NCBI GenBank assembly: GCA_903845065.1
Contig: CAIMWH010000367.1
Location: forward strand, 1-47,058
Length of the DNA stretch: 47,058 bases
Source: an uncultured Rhodospirillales bacterium
Lineage (GTDB): Bacteria; Pseudomonadota; Alphaproteobacteria; Acetobacterales; Acetobacteraceae
Direction of reading: 5' to 3'
The translations under genes and the position numbers were made by a program. The notes under the pieces were generated by a model. The model worked only from the letters and a program-made list of their open reading frames with translations. It had not been told where the DNA came from and did not search any database. This document shows, piece by piece, positions 1 to 8,885 of this stretch. Every line of letters starts with the position of its first letter. Position 1 is the stretch's first letter.

Positions 1-136
1 AGTATCGTCGGACATGGCGGGTGTGGCTCGGCGCGTTCGCGTGGAAAGGATGGCTTCGACACCCAGTCCTTAAACGTGATCAACGCCTTACGCGACGCCC
101 GCCAGCGAATCCCTGCCACGCCGTGAATAAGATGGG
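1..136. other. edge stretch downstream of carD
   Basis: No gene can be supported here. On the minus strand an ATG at 13-15 opens a frame (M-S-D-D-T) that runs off the left edge. It could be the start of the next minus-strand gene, but it has no clear ribosome binding site and only five codons are visible. No strong terminator hairpin for carD was seen. Confidence 0.2.
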
Positions 137-967
137 CTAGACCGTCTTGAGGAAGTTGGTCAGCTTGATGATGGCGGTCATCTTGTCGGTTTCGTCCAGG
201 GCCGCGAGTTCGGCGGCCAGGCGGTCGAGGGCGGCTTCGTAGATCTGGCGTTCGGAGAAGCTCTGGTCGGGCTGGCCGGAGTTGCGGTGGAGGTCGCGGA
301 CGACTTCGGCGATGGAGAGCGGATCGCCGGAGTTGATTTTCGCCTCGTATTCCTGGGCGCGGCGGGACCACATGGTGCGCTTGATGCGGGCGCGGCCCTT
401 CAGGACGGCGAGGGCTTCGTCGAACAGCTTGCGGGTGGCGAGTTTGCGCAGGCCGGCGGTGCGGGCCTTGGCGACCGGCACCCGCAGGGTCATGCGGTTT
501 TCCTCGAAGGTGATGTGGATCAGTTCGAGGCGATGGCCGGCAATGTCCTCGACGGCGATTTTCTCGACCTTGCCGACGCCGTGGGTGGGGTAGACGACGA
601 AATCGCCCTGGACGAAGTTTTCCTCCTTGGCGGCGGCGCGCGAGGGGGGGACCGGGCGGCCGTTCTGCATCATCGGCTGGCCCGGGCGCATGTCGGCGGG
701 GCGGGACTGCGGGACGGGGGCGGGCGGCGCGACGGCCGCGGGCGCGGCGGCGACCGGGGCGGGCGCAGGCGTGGGGGCGACGATGTCGAAGGGGGCATCG
801 ATGGCGGCCTGGGCCTCGGCCATGCCGGTCACGGCGTCAGGCTTCATGGTGGCGGGCTTTTCGGCGATCGCGGTGCGGGCTTTGGTCACGGTGGTCTTTT
901 TCTCCGGCATCGGCTGCGGCGCCAGGGGGGCGGCAGCCAGGGGAAGGGAGGAGGCTTCGGCTGGCAC
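137..967 (-). CDS. carD: CarD/CdnL-family RNA polymerase-binding regulator with long N-terminal extension
   Basis: CarD-family proteins bind the RNA polymerase beta subunit and stabilise open complexes, often at rRNA and housekeeping promoters. The 276-residue product has two parts. Residues 1 to about 112 are rich in Ala, Pro and Lys with low complexity. From about residue 115 a typical CarD/TRCF polymerase-interaction domain begins (GDFVVYPTHGVGKVEKI), followed by a helical C-terminal DNA-binding part with SRRAQEYEAKINSGD and the terminal ITNFLKTV-like helix. The usual family length is about 160-170 residues, so the extension is notable. The open start is a GTG at 967; a downstream ATG at 910 is an alternative. 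Neither has a good ribosome binding site, so the extension may be shorter in reality. It lies downstream of fdxA on the same strand, a familiar alphaproteobacterial order. Confidence 0.9.
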   Translation of the reverse strand: MPAEASSLPLAAAPLAPQPMPEKKTTVTKARTAIAEKPATMKPDAVTGMAEAQAAIDAPFDIVAPTPAPAPVAAAPAAVAPPAPVPQSRPADMRPGQPMMQNGRPVPPSRAAAKEENFVQGDFVVYPTHGVGKVEKIAVEDIAGHRLELIHITFEENRMTLRVPVAKARTAGLRKLATRKLFDEALAVLKGRARIKRTMWSRRAQEYEAKINSGDPLSIAEVVRDLHRNSGQPDQSFSERQIYEAALDRLAAELAALDETDKMTAIIKLTNFLKTV

Positions 968-1381
968 CCGGTTGCGCCGCCGCGCGGACGTCAGGCAGGA
1001 CGAAAGCGGGGCGGCGGAAAGCGGGGGCGTGTGGTCAACGGCAATTTCGGCGGACGTAGAAATGGGACCGGATAGCGACGGCGGAAAGAGGTGCGACCCC
1101 GCCAGTGTGAGCCTTCATGGCAAACCTCGTTCACCGGTATGACACGGCCGACGTCCACAAGGCGGCCCCAGTCAGCCGGCACGCCGCTCCGGAATGGCGC
1201 GGCTCGCTCCTTGCGGTAAATCGACGCGGGCGCACGACCCGGTGTTACCAGGCGGCGCCCGCGGCGGGTATGTAACACAAAATCAGCCCAGAGTCATCCC
1301 GGGGGCGCGGCGAAGCGCCGCCGAAAACCCATATCTGGCGCGCTTGATCCGGATATGCGCCGGACCCGCGCGTATGCCGGA
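968..1381. other. 414-bp region between carD and fdxA
   Basis: This holds the likely carD promoter region, a possible 27-codon leader frame (1035-1118, minus strand) and the hairpin that follows fdxA. No conserved protein is recognisable in any frame. Confidence 0.4.
1035..1118 (-). CDS. possible 27-residue leader peptide upstream of carD
   Basis: A short frame starts at ATG 1118 with a GAGG-type ribosome binding site about 6 bases upstream and ends with TGA at 1035-1037. The product is basic in its second half (HFYVRRNCR at the end). It is in a different frame from carD and stops 68 bases before the carD GTG. It resembles no family I know; chance is a real alternative. Confidence 0.15.
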   Translation of the reverse strand: MKAHTGGVAPLSAVAIRSHFYVRRNCR

Positions 1382-1384
1382 TCA
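1345..1384 (-). terminator. hairpin at the end of fdxA
   Basis: An 8-bp perfect inverted repeat, TGATCCGG (1345-1352) and CCGGATCA (1377-1384), starts at the fdxA stop codon. Imperfect inner pairing (ATATGCGC against GCGTAT) extends the stem. A short T run follows further downstream (GGGTTTTC). This is a terminator-like structure for fdxA, although the U tract is weak. Confidence 0.4.
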
Positions 1385-1714
1385 GGGCGTGCCGGGTTCC
1401 GGGGAGAACATGGCGGCCTTGCCGGGCTTGTCTTTCCACTCGTCCGCGTCGGCCGGGGCCTCGCCCTTGCGGGTGATGTTGGGCCACAAGGCGGCGTACT
1501 GGCGGTTCTGTTCCAGCCACTCGGCGGCCTTGTCATCGCTGTCGGGCAGGATGGCTTCGGCGGGGCACTCGGGCTCGCAGACGCCGCAATCGATGCATTC
1601 GTCCGGATGGATGACGAGCATGTTTTCGCCGACGTAGAAGCAGTCCACCGGACACACTTCCACACAATCCATGTACTTGCACTTGATGCAGTTCTCGGTG
1701 ACCACGTAGGTCAT
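1382..1714 (-). CDS. fdxA: 7Fe ferredoxin FdxA
   Basis: A small soluble electron carrier of the [3Fe-4S][4Fe-4S] type, 110 residues. Cysteines at 9, 12, 17, 21, 25, 40, 43, 46 and 50 fit the Azotobacter-type seven-iron ferredoxin pattern: C9, C17 and C50 for the 3Fe cluster; C21, C40, C43 and C46 for the 4Fe cluster. The C-terminal tail (ending SPEPGTP) has the length usual for alphaproteobacterial FdxA. I chose ATG 1714 because GGGAG lies just upstream and the protein begins MTYVVTENC, the family's normal N-terminus. The longer open frame to 1774 would add 20 atypical residues. It lies downstream of the S4 gene (93-base gap) and upstream of carD. The physiological partner is unknown. Confidence 0.95.
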   Translation of the reverse strand: MTYVVTENCIKCKYMDCVEVCPVDCFYVGENMLVIHPDECIDCGVCEPECPAEAILPDSDDKAAEWLEQNRQYAALWPNITRKGEAPADADEWKDKPGKAAMFSPEPGTP

Positions 1715-1807
1715 CTGATGCTCCCGTCCGGTCTCGATCGCGGGCGATATGACGCCTCTTTGCCCTGACCGCAAGGGACGTATTGCAGTGCGGCAATGCA
1801 GCGCGGG

Positions 1808-2092
1808 CTATTCGCCCTCGGGGATCAGGCGGTAGAGGGTGCGGGCGACCTCGGCGGGGCCGCGGCGGTCCGCCAATGCGAGGACTTCCATGACGCGGAT
1901 TTCGCCGCTGAGGGTGGCGACGGTGAGGATGTCGCCGATGCGGACCTTGGCGTGCGGCTTGTCGGTGGGTTGGCGGTTGATGCGCAGCAGGCCGCCCTGG
2001 GCGAGTCGGGCGCAGTCGGCGCGTTGGCGCATGACGCGGGCGTGCCAGAGGAATTTGTCGAGGCGCTGCCAGTCCCGGTCTTCGCCGCTCAT
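1808..2092 (-). CDS. S4-domain RNA-binding protein, Hsp15-like
   Basis: A 94-residue protein consisting almost wholly of an S4 RNA-binding domain (QRLDKFLWHARVMRQRADCARL at about 9-30, then the loop and GDILTV). The family includes the heat-shock protein Hsp15, which binds stalled 50S subunits carrying peptidyl-tRNA and helps recycle them. It is shorter than E. coli Hsp15 (133 residues) because the basic C-terminal tail is reduced, which is usual in alphaproteobacteria. The start at 2092 lies 6 bases after the helicase stop, so the two are probably co-transcribed and this gene can be read through from the helicase. Assignment to the S4 fold is firm; the Hsp15 role is inferred. Confidence 0.85.
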   Translation of the reverse strand: MSGEDRDWQRLDKFLWHARVMRQRADCARLAQGGLLRINRQPTDKPHAKVRIGDILTVATLSGEIRVMEVLALADRRGPAEVARTLYRLIPEGE

Positions 2093-2098
2093 CTTCCC

Positions 2099-4616
2099 TC
2101 AGCGTGCGCGCAGGGCCGCCAGGGCGGCGAAGGGGTTGCCCTGGGCGATCGGGGCGGGGGCGGCCGGGGGTTCGGCCTTGCGGCGCAGCAGGCCCATCTT
2201 GGGCGGGCTGGGCGGGCCGTAGTGGCCGGGTTCGAGGGGGGCGGCGGGGAACAGGCGGAAGCCGAGGCGGCGCAGGACCGGGGGGAGGTATTCGGCCTTG
2301 AGGGAGAGGCGGGTGGCGAGGCCAGCGGGCACCGGGATGGGGCGTTCGCGGGCGGCGGCGGCGAGTTCGGCCGCGGTGCGCTCGGCGACATCGAGGCGCA
2401 GCAGGACCGGCCCGGCATCGAGCCAGCCCATGGCGAGGGCGAACTCGGCCGGCCAGTCGGCGGGGGGGACGAAGCTGACCCGGGCGGGGGGCGGCAGCGC
2501 GGGGGGCGTGACGGCGTGGCCGAGGCCCCACAGCAGCGCTCGCAGCGCGCTTGGGACGGGTTTCAGCAAAGCGGGCATGAACAGGGCGTTGCGGCCGGCC
2601 TGGATGCCCATGGTTTTCAGCACCGCGCGCAGGGAGAACGGGGTGTCCTCCTGGGCGATGACGCCGAGGCCCTCGCCGAGGCGATGGAGCAGGCCGCGCA
2701 CGAGCGGAGGCGGCGATTGCAGCACGGCGAAGAGGGGGGCGAGGCCGGTGCGGATGGTGGTGTCGGTGAAGGATTGCAGGCGGACGCGGATGCGCTCGCG
2801 TTGGGCGCCGTCGAGGAATTCGCTGTCACGGGCTTCGGCGAGGGGGCGCAAAGCGGAGGTGCCGGGGCGCAGGCGGCCGACGATGGCACCTTCCCAGGAC
2901 AGCGCGATGGCCCCGCCGGCGCCGGGGACGAAGGCGAATTCGGCGTCGGGCGCGGCTTCGAGGCGGGTGACGCGGCGGGGCATTTCGTCGCGCAGGGCGT
3001 GGCGGGCGGCGCGCAGCACCATTTTGCGCTCGTCGCCCACGCTGTCGGGGTCGGGGGTGAAGGCGAAGCCCTCGATGTGGCCGACCTGGTGGCCCTCGAC
3101 CACCACTTCGCCGCGCCTGGTGACGGCGGAGAGGAGTTTTTCGGGCTCGCCGGCATCGAGGCGGCGCAGCAAATGGGCGGCGCGGCGATCGACGAAGCGG
3201 GCGATCAGGCGTTCGTGCAGGGCGTCCGAGATCATGTCCTCGGCTTCGCGGGCGGCGTTCTGCCAGTGGGTGGCGTCGGGCACCCAGTCGGTCCGGGCGG
3301 CGATGTAGGTCCAGACGCGGACGGAGGAGAGGCGCTGCATCAGGGTGTCGATGTCGCCGTCAATGCGGGCCAGGGCGCCGATCTGGCCGGCGAGCCAGTC
3401 GGTGGGCAGGCGTTCGCCGCGGGCGATGTGGGAGAAGACGCGGGCGCAGAGCTTGGTGTGGGTGTCATCGGCGAGTTTGCGGAAATCCGGGATCTGGCAG
3501 GAGTCCCATAGCTGCGCCACACGGCGGCGGCCGCGCGCGAGGGCGCGGATATCGGGGTCGCGGGCGAGGTGGTCGAGGGTTTCGACGTCGGTGGCCTCGT
3601 TGCCGCGGACCAGGCCGGGGCGGGGCGGCGGGGCGTTGAGGGTGGCGAGCAGGGCGTCCACGGTGGCGAAATCGAGCGATGCGTTGCGCCAGCAGAGTTG
3701 TTCGAGCGGCTCGAACTGGTGTTCCTCGACGGCGCGGGCGAGATCGTCATCGAGCGGCGGGCAGTCACCTGTGGTGCCGAAGGTGCCGTCGCGCATGCCG
3801 CGTCCGGCGCGGCCGGCGATCTGGGCGACCTCGGTGGCGAGGAGGTGGCGCGGGCGGTGGCCGTCGAACTTGGTCAGGCGGGCGAAACCGACATGGTCGA
3901 CATCCATGTTGAGGCCCATGCCGATGGCATCCGTCGCGACCAGGAAATCGACCTCGCCGGCCTGGTAGAGCGCGACCTGGGCGTTGCGGGTGCGCGGGCT
4001 CAGCCGCCCCATCACCACGGCGCAACCGCCCCGGCGGCGGCGGATCAACTCGGCGATGGCGTAGACCTCGGCGGTGCTGAAGGCGACCACGGCGCTGCGC
4101 GGCGGCAGGCGGGTGAGCTTGGCGGGGCCGGCGTGGGTGATTTGCGACAGGCGGGGGCGGGTTTCGACGATGGCCTCGGGGACCAGGCGGCGCAGCAGGG
4201 GGGCGGATGGTTTCGGCGCCCATGAACATGGTTTCAACCAGGCCGCGGGCGTGGAGCAGGCGGTCAGTGAAGATGTGGCCGCGATCGGGGTCGGCGCAGA
4301 GCTGGATTTCGTCCACCGCGAGGAATTCGGTGCGCCGGGTGAGCGGCATGGCTTCGACGGTGCAGGAGAACCAGCGGGCCTCGGGCGGGATGATTTTTTC
4401 CTCGCCGGTGATGAGGGCGACGTTGCGGGCGCCCTTGCGGGCGACCATGCGATCGTAGTTCTCGCGGGCGAGCAGGCGGAGCGGGAAGCCGATGATGCCG
4501 GAGGAGTGGGCCAGCATGCGCTCGATGGCGAGATGCGTCTTGCCCGTGTTGGTGGGGCCGAGGACGGCTTTGATGCGATGGCCCAGCAAAGGGAAGGACG
4601 GCGCGATTCCCGACAT
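2099..4616 (-). pseudogene. Suv3-like SF2 helicase, frame broken by one base
   Basis: The intact protein would be about 838 residues: an ATP-dependent SF2 helicase close to Suv3/degradosome RNA helicases, common in alphaproteobacteria beside an S4 protein. From ATG 4616 the first frame gives Walker A GPTNTGKT (20-27) and the DEIQ box (102-105), and reads to about 4200. It then loses homology, which resumes one frame over at LLRRLVPEAIVETRP. The second frame carries the helicase C domain with QIAGRAGRG (motif VI), then a long C-terminal region with the Suv3-type part, to 2099. The switch falls in a run of six G on the plus strand (4198-4203, six C on the coding strand). Deleting one base restores one frame. 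Either a sequencing/assembly slip, a real mutation, or less likely programmed slippage. No second-frame start fits the family better. Confidence 0.8.
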
Positions 4617-4699
4617 GCACAGATGGTTGGATGCTGCGCTGCGGAATGCAAGAACAACGATGTGGCGAAACCATGAATCCGGCGAAATCCACCCCTCCG

Positions 4700-4728
4700 T
4701 TGAAATTCGTGTCGCGCCTGCGCATATG
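4700..4728 (+). promoter_or_regulatory. putative heat-shock/housekeeping promoter of htpG
   Basis: TTGAAA at 4700-4705 is followed after 17 bases by CATATG (4723-4728), 34 bases before the htpG start. The -35 fits both sigma70 and the TTGAA core of alphaproteobacterial RpoH promoters. The -10 is only a partial match to the RpoH consensus. Confidence 0.4.
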
Positions 4729-4761
4729 CCGCTCGCCTGCGTAACCTGACCAAGAGGATGG

Positions 4762-6606
4762 ATGATGACCGACGCGACGATTGAAAAACATGGATTTGAG
4801 GCCGAAGTTGGCCGGCTGCTCGATCTGGTGGTGCATTCGCTGTACTCGGATCGCGAGATTTTTCTGCGCGAACTGGTCGCCAACGCGGCCGATGCCACCG
4901 ATCGCCGGCGCTTCGAGAGCCTGACGCACGCCAGCCTGGCACCGCCGGAGGGGGCGAAGGTGCGGATCGTGCCGGCCAAGGCGGAGCGCACCATCACCAT
5001 CTCCGATGACGGGATCGGGATGACGCGGGAGGAGCTGATTTCGCACCTCGGCACCATCGCGCGCTCCGGCACGCGGGCGTTCGGCGAGGCGTTGGCGGCG
5101 GCCAAGCCCGAGGAGCGGCCGAGCCTGATCGGGCAGTTCGGCGTTGGGTTCTATTCGGCCTTCATGGTGGCCGAGCGGGTGGAGGTGACCAGCCGCAAGG
5201 CCGGGGGCGAGGAGGCCTGGACCTGGGCTTCGGAGGGCAAGGGCGAATACACCCTGGCGCCGTCAACCCGTGAGAATGCGGGCACCGACGTGGTGCTGCA
5301 CATGAAGGGCGATGCCGAGGAATTCCTCGAACCGATGCGCATCGAGACCATCGTGCGCAAGTGGGCCGATCACATCACGCTGCCCATCACGGTGGAGAAG
5401 GACGGCAAGGATGTTGCCGCCAACACCGGCAACGCGTTGTGGCGCAAGGCGAAAAGCGAGATCAGCGAGGACGACTACACCGAGTTCTATCGCCACAACG
5501 CCCATGCGTTCGACAGCCCGTGGGCCACGCTGCACTGGCGCGCCGAGGGGGTGATGGAGTTCCACGCCCTGCTGTTCGTGCCCGGCATGAAGCCGTTCAT
5601 GGCGGTGGAGGAGGAGCGCACCTCCAAGGTGCGGCTGCACGTGCGGCGGATGTTCATCACCGATGCGGCCGAGTTGCTGCCGCCGTGGCTGCGCTTCGTG
5701 CAGGGCGTGGTGGATACCGAGGACCTGCCGCTCAATGTTTCGCGCGAAATGTTGCAGTCCACCCCGGTACTGGCGCGCATCCGCAAGGCGGTGACCAACC
5801 GGGTGATCACCGAGCTGAAGAACAAGGCGAAGGACGCCGAGGACTACGCGAAGTTCTGGGCCAATTTCGGCGCCATCCTGAAGGAAGGCGCGTGGGAGGA
5901 TGCCGAGCATCGCAAGGATGTGGCGGGGCTGCTGCGGTTCAAATCCTCGGCGGTGGAGGGCTGGGTTTCGCTGGCAGAGTATGTCGGGCGGATGAAGGAG
6001 GGGCAGGAGAGCATCTTCTTCCTGGTGGGGGACGATGTGGACACGCTGGTGCGTTCCAACCAGTTGGAGGGGTTCCGCGCCCGGGGCATCGAGGTGCTGC
6101 TGCTGACCGACTCGATCGACGCGTTCTGGCCGGAGCGGCTGGACAGTTTCGAGGACAAGAAGCTGTGCAGCGTGACGGCGGGCGGGGAGGAACTCTCGAA
6201 GATCGCGCCGGAAAATGCCCCCGAGGGCGAGGCGGTGGATGCCGAGGCGCTGATCGCGGCGATGAAGGAGGCGATCGGCGAGGCGGTGAGCGACGTGCGC
6301 ACCACCGATCGGCTGGTGGACAGTGCCGCGGTGCTGGCTTCGGGCGGCGATGGGCCGGATTTGCAGATGCAGCGGCTGCTGCGCCGGGCCGGGCGGATGA
6401 ACTATGCGCCGGCGCCGGTGCTGGAGATCAACCCGCGCCATGCGCTGGTGGCGCGACTCGTGGCGCGGCAGGCGGAAGGGGCGGATATCGCCGGGGACGC
6501 GCTGCTGCTGCTCGACCTGGCGCGGATCCAGGACGGCGATCCGCCGGCCGATACCGCGCGCTTCGCCCGCCGGGTGGAGAGCCTGTTGTCGGCCAGCAAC
6601 GGCTAG
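4762..6606 (+). CDS. htpG: Hsp90-family molecular chaperone HtpG
   Basis: Cytosolic ATP-dependent chaperone, 614 residues, close to the usual bacterial length of about 620-650. The N-terminal GHKL ATPase domain shows ELVANAADA (metal/ATP-binding E and N), the DDGIGM box, and [13 protein letters not shown] with the lid. The middle domain carries [12 protein letters not shown] with the catalytic-loop Arg. The C-terminal dimerisation domain ends [15 protein letters not shown]. Two ATGs occur in tandem (4762 and 4765). AAGAGG at 4752-4757 gives better spacing for 4765, so the true start may be one codon later. The gene is divergent from the helicase, with 145 bases between the starts. A perfect hairpin follows the stop. 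Confidence 0.98.
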   Translation: MMTDATIEKHGFEAEVGRLLDLVVHSLYSDREIFLRELVANAADATDRRRFESLTHASLAPPEGAKVRIVPAKAERTITISDDGIGMTREELISHLGTIARSGTRAFGEALAAAKPEERPSLIGQFGVGFYSAFMVAERVEVTSRKAGGEEAWTWASEGKGEYTLAPSTRENAGTDVVLHMKGDAEEFLEPMRIETIVRKWADHITLPITVEKDGKDVAANTGNALWRKAKSEISEDDYTEFYRHNAHAFDSPWATLHWRAEGVMEFHALLFVPGMKPFMAVEEERTSKVRLHVRRMFITDAAELLPPWLRFVQGVVDTEDLPLNVSREMLQSTPVLARIRKAVTNRVITELKNKAKDAEDYAKFWANFGAILKEGAWEDAEHRKDVAGLLRFKSSAVEGWVSLAEYVGRMKEGQESIFFLVGDDVDTLVRSNQLEGFRARGIEVLLLTDSIDAFWPERLDSFEDKKLCSVTAGGEELSKIAPENAPEGEAVDAEALIAAMKEAIGEAVSDVRTTDRLVDSAAVLASGGDGPDLQMQRLLRRAGRMNYAPAPVLEINPRHALVARLVARQAEGADIAGDALLLLDLARIQDGDPPADTARFARRVESLLSASNG

Positions 6607-6641
6607 TTGTTGCAGGAGAATTTTGACTGCGGCCGCAAGGG

Positions 6642-6672
6642 CACCGTGCCGTGATTCGATCACGGCACGGTG
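6642..6672 (+). terminator. perfect 14-bp hairpin after htpG
   Basis: CACCGTGCCGTGAT (6642-6655) and its exact complement ATCACGGCACGGTG (6659-6672) enclose a 3-base loop, 35 bases after the htpG stop. There is no T run after it, so it is a strong RNA hairpin that may act as a terminator or a 3' stabiliser. Confidence 0.5.
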
Positions 6673-6700
6673 AAACTGCATGATTATGTCAGCGACATGC

Positions 6701-6728
6701 TTGTCATTTCACTACAACAGTGGGTAAT
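6701..6728 (+). promoter_or_regulatory. putative promoter of the M17 aminopeptidase
   Basis: TTGTCA (6701-6706) and GGTAAT (6723-6728) are separated by 16 bases in an AT-richer stretch, 57 bases before the start codon. A reasonable sigma70-type match; no further evidence. Confidence 0.3.
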
Positions 6729-6784
6729 GAGCGACTCCCTGCCCGAGACTCCGGGCGCGGAACCACTGGCAGGACAGCCGACGC

Positions 6785-8164
6785 ATGATGAATCAGGCGC
6801 TTCCCCTCGTTGCGGCCGCCTCGCCCAGCCGTCCGGTGATCACGGTGCGGCCGCGCGCCCTGGAGGCGGTTTTGGGAACGCTGGAGGCGGCACAGGCGGC
6901 TTTCGCGCGCGCCGCGGGATTTAGCGGGAAGGCAGACGAACTGTTGCTGATGCCCTCCACGGATGGGATCGGCAGTGCGTTGTTCGGGCTCGGCGAGAGT
7001 GCGTCGCCGCTGGGTTTCGGCAGCCTGCCCTACCGGTTGCCGGCCGGGACTTGGCGCCTGGAGGCCGGCGATTACGATCTCGATGCCGCGGTGCTGGGGT
7101 TCTGCCTCGGGGCCTATCGTTACACGGAATTCAAGAAGGCCGCCCGCCAGCCAGCGACCCTGGCGGTGGACGGCGCGGCGGGCGCGCGCAGCCAGGCGCA
7201 GGCGATTTGGATGGCGCGGGACCTGATCAATGCGCCGGCCAATGTGCTGGGGCCGGTAGAGTTGGCGGATGCGGCCGTGGCGTTGGGCGCCCATTATGGC
7301 GCCCAGGTGCGGCGCAGCAGCGGGGCCGACCTCGATGCGGCATATCCCACCGTGGCGGCTGTCGGGCGCGGTTCAGCCCGAGCGGCGCAGGTGGTGGTGA
7401 TGCAGTGGCGTGGCGGAAAAGCCAGCGATTCCAGCCCGCATGTGTGGCTGTGCGGCAAGGGCGTGTGCTTCGACTCGGGTGGCTATGATCTCAAGCCGTC
7501 CGCCGGCATGTTGCGCATGAAAAAGGACATGGGGGGCGCGGCCAATGTGCTGGCGCTTGCCCGGATGATCATGCAGGCGGATCTGCCGATCCGGCTGTCG
7601 GTGTCGGTGGGGTGTGTCGAGAACAGCGTTTCGGGCCATGCGATGCGGCCGATGGATATCATCCGCACCCGTCGCGGCCTGACGGTAGAGGTGGGCAACA
7701 CCGATGCCGAGGGGCGCCTGGTGTTGTGTGACCTGTTGGCCGAGGCGTCGGACGCCGGGCCGGACCTGCTGGTGGATTGCGCGACGCTGACTGGTGCGGC
7801 GCGGGTGGCCATCGGGCCGGACATGCCGGCGCTTTTCGTGAATGATGAGAATTGGGCCGAGTCGTTGCTTGCGGCAGGCAAATCCACCCATGACCCGTTG
7901 TGGCGGTTGCCGTTGTGGGATGGTTACGACAGCTGGCTCGATAGCCCTGTGGCCGATATGAATAACGTTTCTTCAAAGCCGATGGCTGGGGCGGTGGTTG
8001 CGGGACTGTTTTTGCGCAGGTTCGTTGCTGCCAATACTTGCTGGGCCCACCTCGACATGTACGCGTGGAATGACGCCACGCGGCCTGGCCGTCCGGAGGG
8101 CGGCGAGGCGATGGGCATGCGTGCCGTGCTTGCCGCCATCGAGGCGCGGTTGTGTGCCGCCTAG
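6785..8164 (+). CDS. M17 family leucyl aminopeptidase-like metallopeptidase
   Basis: A cytosolic exopeptidase family that removes N-terminal residues from peptides using two metal ions. The 459-residue product has the variable N-terminal domain (about 1-170) and a C-terminal catalytic domain. That domain shows GKGVCFDSGGYDLKPS (about 224-239), MKKDMGGAA (about 245-253) and the family signature NTDAEGRL (about 305-312). The metal-binding Lys, Asp and Glu and the catalytic Arg of the signature are all present. It is somewhat shorter than E. coli PepA (503 residues), matching the alphaproteobacterial PepB/LAP-like subgroup. It is a monocistronic-looking gene between the htpG hairpin and a MarR gene. 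The exact substrate preference cannot be read from sequence. Confidence 0.92.
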   Translation: MMNQALPLVAAASPSRPVITVRPRALEAVLGTLEAAQAAFARAAGFSGKADELLLMPSTDGIGSALFGLGESASPLGFGSLPYRLPAGTWRLEAGDYDLDAAVLGFCLGAYRYTEFKKAARQPATLAVDGAAGARSQAQAIWMARDLINAPANVLGPVELADAAVALGAHYGAQVRRSSGADLDAAYPTVAAVGRGSARAAQVVVMQWRGGKASDSSPHVWLCGKGVCFDSGGYDLKPSAGMLRMKKDMGGAANVLALARMIMQADLPIRLSVSVGCVENSVSGHAMRPMDIIRTRRGLTVEVGNTDAEGRLVLCDLLAEASDAGPDLLVDCATLTGAARVAIGPDMPALFVNDENWAESLLAAGKSTHDPLWRLPLWDGYDSWLDSPVADMNNVSSKPMAGAVVAGLFLRRFVAANTCWAHLDMYAWNDATRPGRPEGGEAMGMRAVLAAIEARLCAA

Positions 8165-8321
8165 CCGAAATTCAATGCGCGATCGATAAACAATTCTTAA
8201 CCAAAAGAAACGTTGAAAGCGGGAATTCGTTGTAGCTTCCGCTGCTCGCTTCGTGATACCACGCCAAGTGCGGAACGTTATCCGTGACTGATATGACTGT
8301 TGTTCATGAAAGGACAAGACT

Positions 8322-8702
8322 ATGGCCGCTAATCCCTCCGCAGACCAACTTGTTGGCATACTGCGCGAGACAATTGTTGCCCTCGTGCGCCGTGACGGTC
8401 CGGACCTTTCCGCCCGCCAACTGGGGGTTTTCCTGACCTGCTACCTCAAGGACGGCGCCCACACCGTGCGCGGCCTGGCTGCCGAACTGAATGTTTCGAA
8501 GCCCGCGATCACCCGCGCGCTGGACCGTCTGGGCGAGCTTGATCTGGCCCGTCGCAAGGTTGATCCGGCCGATCGTCGCAGCGTTCTCGTGCAGCGTACC
8601 CTGAAGGGCACCGCGTTTCTGCGTGACCTGCGCGGCATCATGGGCGAGGCCGCTGGCACCGCCAAGAAGGCCGAGACCGGCAAGGCCCGCGCCGCCGGCT
8701 GA
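8322..8702 (+). CDS. MarR-like winged-helix transcriptional regulator
   Basis: A 126-residue DNA-binding protein. The winged helix covers about residues 25-100: LSARQLGVFLTCYL, then the helix-turn-helix VRGLAAELNVSKPAITRALDRL, then the wing DPADRRSVLVQRTLKGTAFL. The DPADRR-x-x-x-V wing is characteristic of MarR proteins. The tail is short and basic (AKKAETGKARAAG), and the N-terminal dimerisation helix is brief, so it is smaller than typical MarR (about 145 residues). The upstream 157 bases are AT-richer than the surroundings and probably hold its promoter; a TTGAAA at 8213-8218 has no good -10 partner. The target is unknown: neither neighbour is an obvious regulon member. Confidence 0.85.
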   Translation: MAANPSADQLVGILRETIVALVRRDGPDLSARQLGVFLTCYLKDGAHTVRGLAAELNVSKPAITRALDRLGELDLARRKVDPADRRSVLVQRTLKGTAFLRDLRGIMGEAAGTAKKAETGKARAAG

Positions 8703-8712
8703 ACCACCGCAA

Positions 8713-8743
8713 AATGGCGTGGTCGCTTCGGCGACCCGCCATT
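8713..8743 (+). terminator. GC-rich hairpin with TTCG loop after the MarR gene
   Basis: AATGGCG (8713-8719), a bulged T, GGTCGC (8721-8726), a TTCG tetraloop, then GCGACC (8731-8736) and CGCCATT (8737-8743). A very stable stem 11 bases after the stop codon, terminator-like although without a U tract. Confidence 0.6.
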
Positions 8744-8885
8744 GTGGCGCTCCCCTGACGGCCGCCGAACAGGGCCGTACGGGTTGATTGACGCGATATG
8801 TCGCTTTCGAAGTGATTGTTCCAGCGTGACTGCCCGGGCAAATATCGCCCTGGTGCCGCGCCTCCAGGCCGGATAAATAATCGGC

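Noticed and set aside
1796-3511. Open frame of 571 codons on the plus strand
   Set aside because: Antisense to the S4 and helicase genes; Gly/Glu/Ala-rich shadow composition.
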